Notes: a model not told the origin generated them from the letters alone. Shown: positions 8,090 through 16,688, numbered from the stretch's first letter. The stretch is 64,000 bases of DNA from SFLA01 sp045595165 (GCA_045595165.1 JAZNZY010000006.1:14657-78656), one strand, 5' to 3'. Numbers and translations: made by a program.

Positions 8090-9027
8090 AATATTTTAAA
8101 ACAGCGTTTACCGCTTTACTGCTTGCGTTAACGCTGATCATTTCCGCTTGCGTAAGCACGGAGCCGTCAAAGGATAATTCCTTGCCTGCGCAGAACGTTT
8201 CCGAAACGGTCAAGCCCGAAGTTTCCGTATCCGATATAGGCAAGGACGGATTTTCCTTAAAGGACATTCCCGCTTTTTCCGACAAGCCGTATATTGCGGT
8301 TAACGGCAATACGCCTTATTTTACCGAAGACGAAATAGTTGCGGATTCTTATGAATTTTACAGTGACCTTGATACCTTGGGCAGATGCGGTGTTACCGTA
8401 GCCTGTATCGGCAAGGAGCTTATGCCCACCGAGGACAGAGGAAGCATAGGTCAGGTAAAGCCCACGGGCTGGCATACCGTTAAATACGATTGCGTTGACG
8501 GAAAGTATCTTTACAACCGCTGTCATCTTATCGGATATCAGCTTACGGGTGAAAACGCAAACGTAAACAATCTTGTTACGGGCACCAGATATATGAACGT
8601 GACGGGAATGCTCCCCTTTGAAAATATGGTTGCAGACTATATAAAGGAAACGGGCAACCACGTTATGTACCGTGTTACTCCCATTTTCGAGGGAGATGAC
8701 CTGCTTTGCCGCGGTGTTCTTATGGAAGCGTATTCCGTAGAGGACGAGGGCGAGGGGATCTGCTTTAACGTATTCGTTTACAACGCACAGCCGAGTATCG
8801 AAATCGACTATGCCACCGGCGAAAGCAGACTGAATGAATCGGACGGCGAAGTATCCCATACAGAGCAGACGAATACCTACGTTCTCAACACCAATTCAAA
8901 GAAGTTTCATAATCCCGATTGCTCGTCGGTAAGCAAGATAAGCGAAAACAACAAGCAAGTCTTCGAGGGCACGCGGGAAGAATTGATCGATGACGGCTAT
9001 TCCCCCTGCGGAATCTGCAAGCCTTAA
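8086..9027 (+). CDS. DNA/RNA non-specific endonuclease lipoprotein
   Basis: The 313-residue protein has a lipoprotein signal (ISAC, Cys about residue 22) and an NUC1-like domain of the EndA type. The catalytic block is NRCHLIGYQLTGENAN (about residues 145-160), followed by NLVTGTRYMN, in place of the more common DRGH. The C-terminus (about residues 265-313) is a small Cys-rich module, FHNPDCSSV then SPCGICKP, resembling a metal-binding Ada-like tail. It probably degrades extracellular DNA for nutrition or uptake. It is the last gene of the operon. Confidence 0.85.
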   Translation: MKYFKTAFTALLLALTLIISACVSTEPSKDNSLPAQNVSETVKPEVSVSDIGKDGFSLKDIPAFSDKPYIAVNGNTPYFTEDEIVADSYEFYSDLDTLGRCGVTVACIGKELMPTEDRGSIGQVKPTGWHTVKYDCVDGKYLYNRCHLIGYQLTGENANVNNLVTGTRYMNVTGMLPFENMVADYIKETGNHVMYRVTPIFEGDDLLCRGVLMEAYSVEDEGEGICFNVFVYNAQPSIEIDYATGESRLNESDGEVSHTEQTNTYVLNTNSKKFHNPDCSSVSKISENNKQVFEGTREELIDDGYSPCGICKP

Positions 9028-9039
9028 CACAAAAAAGTG

Positions 9040-9207
9040 TTGACAAAATGCTCCTTTTATAGTAAAATATATACACAGTGAATAACATCTGATCAAATTA
9101 CCCCAAGAAGCCTCGCGACTTCTCGGGAACCCCGACAAAAAGCAGGTGTGCCATATATTCCGAGTGTTTTACCACCCTGCTTTGAACGCAGGGTGGATTT
9201 TGTTTTG
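9040..9207 (+). ncRNA. Candidate small RNA with own promoter and terminator
   Basis: TTGACA (9040-9045), 17 bp, TAAAAT (9063-9068) is followed by about 130 bases without a convincing reading frame. These end in the hairpin CCACCCTGC / GCAGGGTGG (about 9171-9195) and a T-rich tail. Copy B of the dispersed palindrome lies inside. Alternatively the hairpin is an attenuator for the 95-residue gene at 9244. No known RNA family was recognised. Confidence 0.45.
9099..9137. repeat. Dispersed palindromic repeat, copy B
   Basis: It reads CCCCAAGAAG then a short loop then CTTCTCGGG and ACCCCGACAA. It matches copies A, C and D and lies within the candidate small RNA. Confidence 0.7.
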
Positions 9208-9243
9208 TGAAGAAAGCTATAGTTATAAAACTAAAGGTGTAGT

Positions 9244-9531
9244 ATGGAAGCAAAAAAAGCATATATTTATTGGACGCGACGTAAGCCCAAACCGTTTATT
9301 ACTGGGCTGGAGTATTTTCCCCATATAGTTCGTGCTGATGACATCAACAAAGAACATTGGAGCGTTCGTTTTTTTATAACAGAAGAAAACAAAGAAAATG
9401 AAGGACATATCGAACTTAAGATGTTGGTTGATAACGATGCTTGCCTTGCCTTTTTCGAAACACTTAAACCCGGAACCAAGTTTTATTTATTTGAGGGCCC
9501 TTATAAGGTAGCACAAGGATATTTTTTGTAA
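9244..9531 (+). CDS. Small hypothetical protein
   Basis: A 95-residue soluble protein, mixed charge, no signal peptide, no recognised domain. An AAGGTG site precedes the ATG by four bases. Its neighbour at 9640 encodes a protein of the same length, but the two are not obviously related. Confidence 0.5.
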   Translation: MEAKKAYIYWTRRKPKPFITGLEYFPHIVRADDINKEHWSVRFFITEENKENEGHIELKMLVDNDACLAFFETLKPGTKFYLFEGPYKVAQGYFL

Positions 9532-9639
9532 ATATGGTTGACAACCATTTGCTCGGCATGATACACCTTGACAAAAATATAATTAAGTAAAAAAATATAT
9601 TTATGTCTTATTCCGTTTTTGTTATAATAGAGGGCACTT

Positions 9640-9927
9640 ATGAATTTAGAAGAATTCACACAATTATTAAATATAGGACACGAAATTGACCTTGTATTTG
9701 AAGAAAGACCATATTTTGTATCTTATTTGTACGCGCTAACTAATGAAGCGAAGAAAAAATATGCATCTTTGCTGGAAACAGGCAAAAGAGTTTATTATAT
9801 CAGCGATGAAACTTCAAAAACAGAAGTTTACGTTGGAGATTTTTCGGGTATTTTTGAACATGAATTCAAACCCGGGGTAACAATTGCTACTCACCCTGAA
9901 AAATTTGATATCAACGGCTGGTATTAG
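9640..9927 (+). CDS. Small hypothetical protein
   Basis: A 95-residue acidic protein with an N-terminus (EEFTQLLNIGHEIDLVF) like small clostridial proteins that start with a helix and a GHEI strand. The function is unknown. A TATAAT box at 9623-9628 lies just upstream without a clear -35 box. The 125 bases after it hold no gene and lead into the next promoter. Confidence 0.5.
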   Translation: MNLEEFTQLLNIGHEIDLVFEERPYFVSYLYALTNEAKKKYASLLETGKRVYYISDETSKTEVYVGDFSGIFEHEFKPGVTIATHPEKFDINGWY

Positions 9928-9995
9928 TATTCTCGAACATGTCACTCAAGCCGATGTTTTGGGACAACAGCTTTTTGATGTCGGGGAACATTTTG

Positions 9996-10024
9996 TTGAC
10001 AAGAATTATCGTACATGATAGAAT
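9996..10024 (+). promoter_or_regulatory. Promoter that decides the start of the next gene
   Basis: TTGACA (9996-10001), 17 bp, TAGAAT (10019-10024). Transcription from it would start after an apparent ATG-like codon at 10015, which supports the TTG at 10054 as the real initiation codon. Confidence 0.75.
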
Positions 10025-10053
10025 TTTATTACAATATTAAAGGAGGGATATTT

Positions 10054-10647
10054 TTGATAGGAGCAAGCTTTTTTTACGATGCTCTCACGTTGGGATTAGC
10101 CGTAATACTGTTGGCGGTAATGCAAATTCCGCTTGCGGCAGGCATACTTTTGGCTGTAAAATGGGCTAGACACAAAAAGTTAAGTATCGTATGGCTGGTC
10201 GTTTTGATTTGCTCTTTGCCGCTAAGCGTATTCGTGGCTATGGATACGTATATTCTTCCCGAGGTTTCCAACCCCAAAATGTCCGACCGATATCTTGAGG
10301 TTATTGAAAAGACCGATTGGAAGGATGAAAATACGCTTTCCAAGCTTGGGTTTGTCTCTTACGGTGAAAAGTACGTTTTGGAGAACGACGGATATACAGT
10401 CTGCATTGAAAAAGGAAACGATTTTTCGGATTACGCCGTTACACATACGTACGAGGATATGGAATACAGGGCTTTGACCTTGAGAAATCGGATTTTAAGC
10501 GTTGACCGTTGGTTTGGCGAAGCCGATTACGGCTACTTGAATAGCTATGAATTTTACACGGACGGTGTTACAGTATCCTTTGAAGAGGAGATTTCTTCAA
10601 AAAAAGACACTGCATTTGCAGATTTTATTGAAAGTATCGAAGAATAG
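10054..10647 (+). CDS. Membrane-anchored hypothetical protein (TTG start)
   Basis: The 197-residue protein has two N-terminal membrane segments (about residues 8-33 and 44-62) and a roughly 130-residue soluble domain ending in DFIESIEE. TTG at 10054 follows AGGAGGG by six bases; the longer frame from 10015 would begin upstream of the promoter's transcription start. No known family was recognised. A terminator shared with the convergent gene follows immediately. Confidence 0.6.
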   Translation: MIGASFFYDALTLGLAVILLAVMQIPLAAGILLAVKWARHKKLSIVWLVVLICSLPLSVFVAMDTYILPEVSNPKMSDRYLEVIEKTDWKDENTLSKLGFVSYGEKYVLENDGYTVCIEKGNDFSDYAVTHTYEDMEYRALTLRNRILSVDRWFGEADYGYLNSYEFYTDGVTVSFEEEISSKKDTAFADFIESIEE

Positions 10648-10648
10648 T

Positions 10649-10676
10649 TAAAAAGCTCCCGATTACGGGAGTTTTT
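10649..10676. terminator. Bidirectional terminator
   Basis: Stem CTCCCG / CGGGAG between A and T runs. It lies between convergent genes ending at 10647 and 10663 and overlaps the end of the latter. Confidence 0.8.
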
Positions 10677-11049
10677 CAGTTCCGCAGATGAGGTTTCCCA
10701 GCCACAAAGCGGGGACAGACAAAGCCGCCCAGAGAAAAGTAAAATACGGGCAGACCTGACCGAGAATGTTAAACGGCAAATGAGAATAATCCCACACGTC
10801 CATACCCAGCCAGAGATTGAAAATTATACCAAATACAAGCTCCACCGAAGTGATGATAATACCGCCCGCAAGGCAGCGCAGTAAAAATCCCTTTATTCTG
10901 CCGCAGATAAGACGGATAAGCACCACCGAAAGCCCGCCTGCCAGAAACATAGAAAAATGGCTTCTGCCGCGGTAAAGAAGCTCTATGAGCACGTATATTC
11001 CCCCGCCAGCAAGAAACAAAGCAAAATACCTTTTAAAATACGAAAGCAA
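10663..11049 (-). CDS. Putative ABC-transporter type IV membrane protein (CmpB-like)
   Basis: The 128-residue protein has about four membrane segments and the family pattern GGIIITSVELVFG, then NLWLGMDVWDYSHLPFNILGQ. This matches the family often called putative ABC transporter permease, type IV. No ATPase partner is adjacent, so the transporter label is weak and the role is unknown. It lies downstream of the amidase gene on the same strand, separated by a hairpin. Confidence 0.7.
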   Translation of the reverse strand: MLSYFKRYFALFLAGGGIYVLIELLYRGRSHFSMFLAGGLSVVLIRLICGRIKGFLLRCLAGGIIITSVELVFGIIFNLWLGMDVWDYSHLPFNILGQVCPYFTFLWAALSVPALWLGNLICGTEKLP

Positions 11050-11077
11050 AACTGACTCCTCCTCGGAGTCAGTTTGC
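11050..11077 (-). terminator. Hairpin after the amidase gene
   Basis: The stem AACTGACTCC / GGAGTCAGTT around a CGAGGA-type loop lies between the amidase stop and the next minus-strand gene. The T tract is short, so it may only reduce read-through. Confidence 0.5.
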
Positions 11078-11093
11078 GCAAAGAATATGGGTT

Positions 11094-11840
11094 TTATCCG
11101 TTAAAACTCAAATAATCACCGGAAACGTAGCCGTTTTGTCCGTTATAAATTACCGCATACCAATTACCGTTACTGCCCGTTACGGAAACGGTGGAGCCGT
11201 TGGGAATTGCACCTATGATCTGTCCGCTTAAAGAGGGTGCAGAACGCAAATTAAGTCTTCCTCCTGCGGTACGCACGGTGGCGGTCTGGGTAATTCCCGG
11301 CTGAACGAAGGGCACGCCGAAATACTGTGCCACGCCTTGGGAAAGAGTGCGGGCTATTACGTTAAGATTACTGCGGATCCATTCCGCATCCTCGGGGTTA
11401 TCGTGATAGGCTATCTCTGCCAGCACGGTAGGTGCAACCGCGTTGCGCACCTCGTAAAGGGTGGTTGTGGGAATGGCGCGGACACGCTCCGGAAGCGGAT
11501 ATATGTTTTTAAAAAGGGAAACGAATATCTCCGCCGCCCGCAAGCCGTCTGCACTTCCGGGAAAATAATAAAAATCGCTTCCCCGCTGTCCTCCGGGGTT
11601 GGCACTGCCCGAAGCGTTGGAATGTAAAGCGAGGTGCAGACCGTAATTCCCCGCGTTTGATTTGCGCACCGATGCACCTACCGAGCCCTCGGGATCGTTT
11701 CTCGTAAAGGTAATTCCGCTTGCCGAAAGATAGGGTTCCATAAGGTCGGCGATCATATTCATATAATACTCTTCGTTGCCCTCGCCGTCGTAATACAAAT
11801 TATATTCCTGAGTTGAAGGGCTTAAAAATAATCTGGGCAT
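11094..11840 (-). CDS. N-acetylmuramoyl-L-alanine amidase with SH3 domain
   Basis: The 248-residue protein has an Amidase_3-like domain (about residues 1-175). Candidate zinc ligands lie in LALHSNAS (about residue 72) and LAEIAYHDN (Glu about 138). A bacterial SH3 domain follows (about residues 188-246: GGRLNLRSAPS, WYAVIYNGQNGYVSGDYL). The enzyme cuts the amide between muramic acid and the stem peptide. No signal peptide is visible, so it may act in the forespore or mother cell, leave by another route, or be of phage origin. The start MPRLFLSPSTQEYN is preceded by a strong GGAGG site. Confidence 0.85.
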   Translation of the reverse strand: MPRLFLSPSTQEYNLYYDGEGNEEYYMNMIADLMEPYLSASGITFTRNDPEGSVGASVRKSNAGNYGLHLALHSNASGSANPGGQRGSDFYYFPGSADGLRAAEIFVSLFKNIYPLPERVRAIPTTTLYEVRNAVAPTVLAEIAYHDNPEDAEWIRSNLNVIARTLSQGVAQYFGVPFVQPGITQTATVRTAGGRLNLRSAPSLSGQIIGAIPNGSTVSVTGSNGNWYAVIYNGQNGYVSGDYLSFNG

Positions 11841-11930
11841 ATAAAAAATCCTCCTTGTGTCTTAATATATGTATATGCGGCAAAGGAAGGAAATTTTATA
11901 AAAAACTTAAAAAAAAGTTGATAAAACCTA

Positions 11931-12115
11931 TTGACAAAACGGGTTTTAAGTGGTAATATGCTTTGGACAAAGAAGTTGGAGCTTGCTCCTCACCCGCCGA
12001 CAAGGTGTCAGGCGAGGTAAATAGTTTTCGTATCCCGGTTTGATAAATCGGTTTGCGTTGCTGTGCTTTTTTGTTGTGCACAGCTTTTTTTATTGTAAAA
12101 AAGCGTATTTAACAC
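11931..12115 (+). promoter_or_regulatory. infC operon promoter and attenuator leader
   Basis: The promoter is TTGACA (11931-11936), 17 bp, TAATAT (11954-11959). The roughly 150-base leader can fold into stems and ends in the terminator GCTGTGC / GCACAGC (12060-12084) with seven T residues. Firmicute infC-rpmI-rplT operons are known to carry leaders under L20 control; the position and hairpin fit that, though the L20-binding fold was not verified. Confidence 0.75.
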
Positions 12116-12130
12116 GGAGGTGTATCAGTT

Positions 12131-12664
12131 ATCAGCACTAAATCGTTCATCAACGATGAAATCAAAGCAAGTGAAGTCCGCCTGATAGATGCGGAGGGTA
12201 ACCAGATCGGTATCGTTACCATCGCCCAGGCAAGACGCTTGGCAGAGGAATCCGGGCTCGACTTGGTCGAGATCGCTCCCGATGCAAAGCCCCCCGTATG
12301 CAAGGTAATGGATTTCGGCAAGTACCGCTTCGAAAAAGAAAAGCGGGAAAAGGAAATGAAGAAGAAACAGCAGACTGTGGAGCTTAAAGAGCTTCAGTTA
12401 AGATGCCGTATCGACACTCACGATTTCAACACCAAGCTTAACAAGGCGCTGGAATTCCTTACAAAAGGAAACCGCGTTAAGGTTCTGGTCAAGTTCTTCG
12501 GCAGAGAAATGGCTCACACCGAAAACGGACTCACGCTTCTGCAAAAGTTCGCGGATGCATGCGAGGAATGCGGTGTGGTTGAAAAACCCGCCAAGCTTGA
12601 CGGACGTAATATGATAATGATACTCGCACCGAAAAGAACGGCAAATCAATCGAAAGGAAGATAA
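12131..12664 (+). CDS. infC: Translation initiation factor IF-3 (ATC start)
   Basis: The 177-residue protein binds the 30S subunit and checks initiator tRNA and start codon choice. The N-terminal domain runs from about residue 1 (STKSFINDEIKA) to 75 and the C-terminal domain from about 85, with DTHDFNTKL and a C-terminus of the IF3 type. No ATG, GTG or TTG exists in frame upstream of the conserved N-terminus. The ATC at 12131 lies nine bases after GGAGGT. A rare start codon is the hallmark of infC autoregulation, well known from E. coli (ATT). Confidence 0.93.
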   Translation: MSTKSFINDEIKASEVRLIDAEGNQIGIVTIAQARRLAEESGLDLVEIAPDAKPPVCKVMDFGKYRFEKEKREKEMKKKQQTVELKELQLRCRIDTHDFNTKLNKALEFLTKGNRVKVLVKFFGREMAHTENGLTLLQKFADACEECGVVEKPAKLDGRNMIMILAPKRTANQSKGR

Positions 12665-12666
12665 CA

Positions 12667-12867
12667 ATGGGCAAAATCAAGACACACAAGGCTACAGCTA
12701 AAAGACTTACTTGGACTGCCGGCGGCAAAGTAAAGATGGGTCATCCCGGCCACCGTCATAAGACCGGTCTTAAGACTGCAAAACGCAAGAGAGCGCTCCG
12801 TAAGGCTTCTTATGTAAGCACTACCAGAATGAACGATCTCAACAGGCTCATCCCTTATTCCAAATAA
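12667..12867 (+). CDS. rpmI: 50S ribosomal protein L35
   Basis: The 66-residue basic protein MGKIKTHKATAKR... has the L35 signature and lies two bases after infC, in the standard infC-rpmI-rplT order. Confidence 0.97.
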   Translation: MGKIKTHKATAKRLTWTAGGKVKMGHPGHRHKTGLKTAKRKRALRKASYVSTTRMNDLNRLIPYSK

Positions 12868-12896
12868 GGAAATATCATTAACGGAGGATAAACGAA

Positions 12897-13250
12897 ATGG
12901 CAAGAGTAAAAGGCGCTCTTTCTACCAGAAAGAGAAGAAATAAAACCTTAAAGCTCGCTAAGGGCTATTGGGGCGCAAAAAGTAAGCATTTTAAGATGGC
13001 TAAGCAGGCTGTTCTCAAGAGCGGCAACTACGCTTACATCGGCAGAAAGCAGAAGAAGAGAGATTTCCGCGCTCTGTGGATCACCAGAATTTCCGCACAG
13101 TGCAAGGTTGAAGGTATCAACTATTCTCGCTTTATGAACGGTCTTAAGAAGAGCGGTATCACCCTCAACCGTAAGATGCTTGCAGAGCTCGCAGTTTCCG
13201 ACAAGGCTGCTTTTGCAAAGCTTGTTGAAACCGCAAAGGCTGCTCTGTAA
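12897..13250 (+). CDS. rplT: 50S ribosomal protein L20
   Basis: The 117-residue basic protein MARVKGALSTRKRRNK... is a full-length L20, an early assembly protein that binds 23S rRNA and, in Firmicutes, represses its own operon through the leader. GGAGG lies upstream of the ATG. It is the third gene of the operon. Confidence 0.97.
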   Translation: MARVKGALSTRKRRNKTLKLAKGYWGAKSKHFKMAKQAVLKSGNYAYIGRKQKKRDFRALWITRISAQCKVEGINYSRFMNGLKKSGITLNRKMLAELAVSDKAAFAKLVETAKAAL

Positions 13251-13254
13251 AGTA

Positions 13255-13283
13255 TTGACATAACAGAAACTTTTTGGTATAAT
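13255..13283 (+). promoter_or_regulatory. Promoter of rpsU
   Basis: TTGACA (13255-13260), 17 bp, TATAAT (13278-13283), just after rplT. Confidence 0.88.
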
Positions 13284-13332
13284 AACCATATTGTGACAAA
13301 AATCCCGTCAGGTACGGAGGGAGGGACAGAAA

Positions 13333-13509
13333 ATGGCTGAAATCAAAGTTAAAGAAAACGAGAGCATAGACAGCGCCCTTCGCAGATTCAAGAGAAGCTA
13401 CCTCAGAAGCGGTGTTCAGGCAGAACTCCGTAAGAGAGAGCATTACGAGAAGCCCAGCGTAAAGCGCAAGAAGAAGTCTGAGGCTGCAAGAAAGCGCAAG
13501 TATAAGTAA
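13333..13509 (+). CDS. rpsU: 30S ribosomal protein S21
   Basis: The 58-residue basic protein begins MAEIKVKENESIDSALRRF and ends in a Lys/Arg-rich helix (RKRKYK), typical of S21. A GGAGGGAGGG-like site precedes the ATG. It has its own promoter and terminator. Confidence 0.95.
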   Translation: MAEIKVKENESIDSALRRFKRSYLRSGVQAELRKREHYEKPSVKRKKKSEAARKRKYK

Positions 13510-13533
13510 TATACCGACTTCAAGCTATGAAAA

Positions 13534-13567
13534 TAAGGAGAGCAAATTTTGCTCTCCTTTGTTTTTT
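13534..13567 (+). terminator. Terminator of rpsU
   Basis: Stem AAGGAGAGC / GCTCTCCTT followed by TTGTTTTTT. Confidence 0.88.
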
Positions 13568-13568
13568 A

Positions 13569-13607
13569 TCGGGGTCCCCGAGAAGCCGACAGGCTTCTTG
13601 GGGTGAT
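13569..13607. repeat. Dispersed palindromic repeat, copy C (inverted)
   Basis: On the minus strand it reads ATCACCCCAAGAAGCC, loop, GGCTTCTCGGGG, ACCCCGA. It is the reverse orientation relative to copies A and B and lies just past the rpsU terminator. Confidence 0.7.
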
Positions 13608-13626
13608 TTGTCGGGAGTGATCCTAA

Positions 13627-15207
13627 TCACTCGTTCATATACTCATCAAGCGCTTTTTCCGCCCTTATATCCGGCAAGGAAAAATCGGTAAAATGTATTT
13701 TTCTTGCAAGCTCACGCTTAAGCATGCGGGCATACAGAGATGCGGAATACGCCGCGTGATCGTCCTTTATCTCGGAAAGGTCGGAATATTCATCGATTAT
13801 ATATTTCTTTATCTCCACGCCGTTCTCCTGCTCGTAATGCTCGATATAGCGTATAAGCGCGGGAAGGGCGGGTGTGCCGAGATCGTATAATTCATCCAGA
13901 TCCACACTCTCCAGATCTCCTTCGATATATCTGTCCACGTTGTAATCCGCGATAATACCGTTATAATTCGAAAGTGTGAGCAGTGCCAGCATCAACGCAA
14001 CCGCAATTCCCGATGCGGGCAGCACCTTTATCTTTTTTATAAACTGCTTTGCGATTATTATAATAAATATAATTGCAAGCAACACCATAAACCACGATGA
14101 AACCACACGTCTTTCCGTAAGTCCGTAGCTTTTGATATACAAAACCATTTTGGACATCGCCGTGGCGATGAGGACCAGCGTCATAAGGGATATAACCACG
14201 TTTGCGGCTTTGAGAAGTATACCCTCCCCTTTGCTTTGGCGCTTCATTACCAGCGATACCGCGAAGAGTATGAAAAAGTTTATGGCGGAAACGGCGCAAA
14301 GCTCGAAAAATCCGTTGCGGGCATAGGTTGCATAGCTTAATCCCTCCGGTAATGCGCCGGAAAAGCCCGAAACGTAATATTGCCATTGGGAAACGAAAAA
14401 GAATACGTACACCACTACAAGAGGGATCAGCGCGACCGCGGTCGTAAGCGCGGGAAGAAAACGTATTTTTTCAAGACGTTCTTTGTCTTCCGCGGTGATC
14501 ATACTATCCAGATCTCTTTCCGTACAGGAATAGTAGGTTCCGAACACGTACATAGCGATTATTCCACCGACGGACAGCGAAAACAAATGGGAAAACAGGC
14601 TGAAATCCTCAAGAAAGCTAAAAGCGTTATCCAAAAGCTTGGTAAAGCCCTCATCGTAAGAAAGCAGAGTAACTACTGCGAAGGTGGGTACTACGGCAAC
14701 AACAGCGCCCAGCAGTATCTTCCATATTATCTTACTGCCTTTCTTGCCTGAAAACATTGCGACCCACAGCTTGCCGAAGCGTCTGAAGGGCATTATGAAA
14801 AGAGCCTTTACGAAATCTGCGGGCAAAAGATCGGAAAATCCTTTTTCTATTTTGTTGCCCGTTGCCGTATAAACGAAATAGCTGTATGCCAGCGCCGAGC
14901 CGAGAAAGGCGAGAAGCTGCGCGAAAGCGTCTGCCGAAACGAATACAGCAGTTCCGAACACCACGCAAAGGAGTGCGGAGGTCGTGGCAGAAGCGTTGAA
15001 TCTCCCGCCCTTTTTTAACACCAATACAGCGGTTACGCAAAGAGCGGCGAGAATGATAATAAATATTCCGAGGGGGTTATCGATAATGGGGAACGCACGG
15101 CAGAATAAATAGCCGAAAAGCAGGCACAGCCAGGCAAAAACGCTCTCAAATCCCGAAAAAGGCGGCGTTAAAGGTTCAAAAGCGGTGTTTTCGGTACCGT
15201 TATCCAT
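13627..15207 (-). CDS. DUF4153/DUF4173 family membrane protein
   Basis: The 526-residue protein has about 11-12 membrane segments followed by a soluble C-terminal tail (about residues 415-526). The block GLSYATYARNGFFELCAVSAIN (about residues 283-304) is characteristic of this family. The function is unknown. It starts two bases after the small XRE gene and is the last gene of a four-gene minus-strand operon with an XRE/DUF2975 pair, so it is probably regulated by them. Confidence 0.8.
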   Translation of the reverse strand: MDNGTENTAFEPLTPPFSGFESVFAWLCLLFGYLFCRAFPIIDNPLGIFIIILAALCVTAVLVLKKGGRFNASATTSALLCVVFGTAVFVSADAFAQLLAFLGSALAYSYFVYTATGNKIEKGFSDLLPADFVKALFIMPFRRFGKLWVAMFSGKKGSKIIWKILLGAVVAVVPTFAVVTLLSYDEGFTKLLDNAFSFLEDFSLFSHLFSLSVGGIIAMYVFGTYYSCTERDLDSMITAEDKERLEKIRFLPALTTAVALIPLVVVYVFFFVSQWQYYVSGFSGALPEGLSYATYARNGFFELCAVSAINFFILFAVSLVMKRQSKGEGILLKAANVVISLMTLVLIATAMSKMVLYIKSYGLTERRVVSSWFMVLLAIIFIIIIAKQFIKKIKVLPASGIAVALMLALLTLSNYNGIIADYNVDRYIEGDLESVDLDELYDLGTPALPALIRYIEHYEQENGVEIKKYIIDEYSDLSEIKDDHAAYSASLYARMLKRELARKIHFTDFSLPDIRAEKALDEYMNE

Positions 15208-15209
15208 AA

Positions 15210-15428
15210 TTATACCTCCGTTAAGTCATCGGGCTTGTACTCGATAATATCCTCCACCGAGCAATCCAGTGCGCGGCAGATAGCATCGAGGGTGGAAAAG
15301 CGAATCGCTTTCGCTTTGTTGTTTTTGAGAATGGACAGATTGGCAAGGGTGATGCCCACTTTTTCCGAAAGCTCGTTAAGGGACATTTTTCTTTTTGCCA
15401 TCATAACGTCCAGATTTATAATTATCAT
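15210..15428 (-). CDS. Small Cro/C1-type (XRE) regulator
   Basis: A 72-residue protein that is essentially one helix-turn-helix (LNELSEKVGITLANLSILKN, about residues 17-36) and ends with DIIEYKPDD. This type (Bacillus YozG-like) usually pairs with a DUF2975 membrane protein, as it does here with the gene immediately upstream. Confidence 0.85.
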   Translation of the reverse strand: MIIINLDVMMAKRKMSLNELSEKVGITLANLSILKNNKAKAIRFSTLDAICRALDCSVEDIIEYKPDDLTEV

Positions 15429-15443
15429 ATTACTCCCCTCCCG

Positions 15444-15923
15444 TTAAACAGTAAGGTCGTTTTCGTTCTTTATCTCGGTTGCCGCTTCAATAACGTTTTT
15501 TACAACACGCAGGCAAAGTCCGAGAAAGGACATAGCAAGAGTAACGATGAACGCCGCTGAGTGGAAATACTGGGCGATAAAAATGATTGCCGCAAGAAGA
15601 ACGCACATCCAGGAAATAAAACGGATATACGAAACGCTTTTCGGGGTGAACACGAGTCCCTTGCGAACGCGGAGCAAAAGCAAGGTTACCGCAATACAGC
15701 ATACGAAAGCGACGGTTAATATTGCATAGCACCACAGCATAAACCAAAGCTTATACGTTTCGCCCAGTTTATCCGACAAAAGCACCCGTACGAAATCCTC
15801 CGTAGGACCTGAGCGCGCCATTTCGATGGGCAAAAAGACACCCAACCCCACAACGATGATGCTGAACATTACGGAAAGTATTATTGAAATTGTGACCGAA
15901 GCCTTAGAGGGTATTTTTGGCAT
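15444..15923 (-). CDS. DUF2975 family membrane protein
   Basis: The 159-residue protein has four membrane segments. It is adjacent to and upstream of the small XRE regulator, the common genomic arrangement of this family. The pair is thought to form a membrane signal and regulator unit; the signal is unknown. Confidence 0.82.
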   Translation of the reverse strand: MPKIPSKASVTISIILSVMFSIIVVGLGVFLPIEMARSGPTEDFVRVLLSDKLGETYKLWFMLWCYAILTVAFVCCIAVTLLLLRVRKGLVFTPKSVSYIRFISWMCVLLAAIIFIAQYFHSAAFIVTLAMSFLGLCLRVVKNVIEAATEIKNENDLTV

Positions 15924-15938
15924 TTTCTTTTCTCCTTT

Positions 15939-16547
15939 TTAATCAATGAATTCACATACTGCAAACCAATATTCCGCTTTTCCGCTGCACAATGGGTTAT
16001 CCTTGTACCATTCAACGGTAATGCAATAAATATTCCGTCCTCCGAAAACAGCGGCGCCGTCATTTAATTCTACGGGAATACCGTCGCCCACTATTCCGGC
16101 AGCCCACGTATCCGCATCCCAGCAAAGGACTGTTACGGAATCCGCCTCTAAATTAAGGCTTATCAGATACTCACCGTCGCCGTTTTGCGGCTCGCAATAC
16201 GGTATTGTACCGGTACTCGGCACCGAATACTCGCCGTAGCCGGCTATGTTTACAGTGCAACGGGTAACGTCTACTTTCGTGGACGTATTTTCGGAAATAA
16301 GATACAAGCAGTCAAAATCCGTCGGCGCGATATCAGCAGTACCGCTTTCCTCCAGGAGTGTTTCTGATTCCTCGCTCACGTCCGAAACAACGGGTTCTGA
16401 AACTTCATTTGCCACAGATTGCTCATTGCTTTCATCGTGTGACGGAGCTCCGTTTCCATCGTTTTCCGTATTAACATCAGCCATAGCGTTACAACCGAGC
16501 AAAAGCAAAACGGAAATTATAATTACGTATACAATCGCTTTTTTCAT
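15939..16547 (-). CDS. Hypothetical lipoprotein
   Basis: The 202-residue protein has a lipoprotein signal (LLLLGC, Cys about residue 19), a Ser/Glu-rich linker (about residues 25-70) and a roughly 125-residue C-terminal domain with no recognised family. It is the first gene of the operon that continues with DUF2975, XRE and DUF4153; the gaps are 15, 15 and 2 bases. Confidence 0.6.
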   Translation of the reverse strand: MKKAIVYVIIISVLLLLGCNAMADVNTENDGNGAPSHDESNEQSVANEVSEPVVSDVSEESETLLEESGTADIAPTDFDCLYLISENTSTKVDVTRCTVNIAGYGEYSVPSTGTIPYCEPQNGDGEYLISLNLEADSVTVLCWDADTWAAGIVGDGIPVELNDGAAVFGGRNIYCITVEWYKDNPLCSGKAEYWFAVCEFID

Positions 16548-16583
16548 TATCTCACCTCGGAAATGTATTTTTCTTCCAACCGC

Positions 16584-16612
16584 AGAATATCACATTGCAT
16601 CTCGTTTGTCAA
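16584..16612 (-). promoter_or_regulatory. Promoter of the lipoprotein-DUF2975-XRE-DUF4153 operon
   Basis: On the minus strand, TTGACA (16612-16607), 17 bp, TATTCT (16589-16584), about 36 bases before the lipoprotein ATG. Confidence 0.75.
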
Positions 16613-16654
16613 TAGTAATTTATCGTTTTTCGATATTTTTTACACGAAAAAGAA

Positions 16655-16682
16655 TAAGAGCACGGTTTTGCCGTGCTCTTTG
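16655..16682 (-). terminator. Terminator of the ABC-class ATPase gene
   Basis: Stem AAGAGCACGG / CCGTGCTCTT with a TTTT/AAAA loop, just downstream of the stop codon at 16689. Confidence 0.75.
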
Positions 16683-16688
16683 AATATA

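Noticed and set aside
13534..13607. Possible CRISPR or tandem repeat array
   Set aside because: It is a single terminator next to a single palindrome; no regular spacing. No CRISPR array or cas gene is seen in the window.
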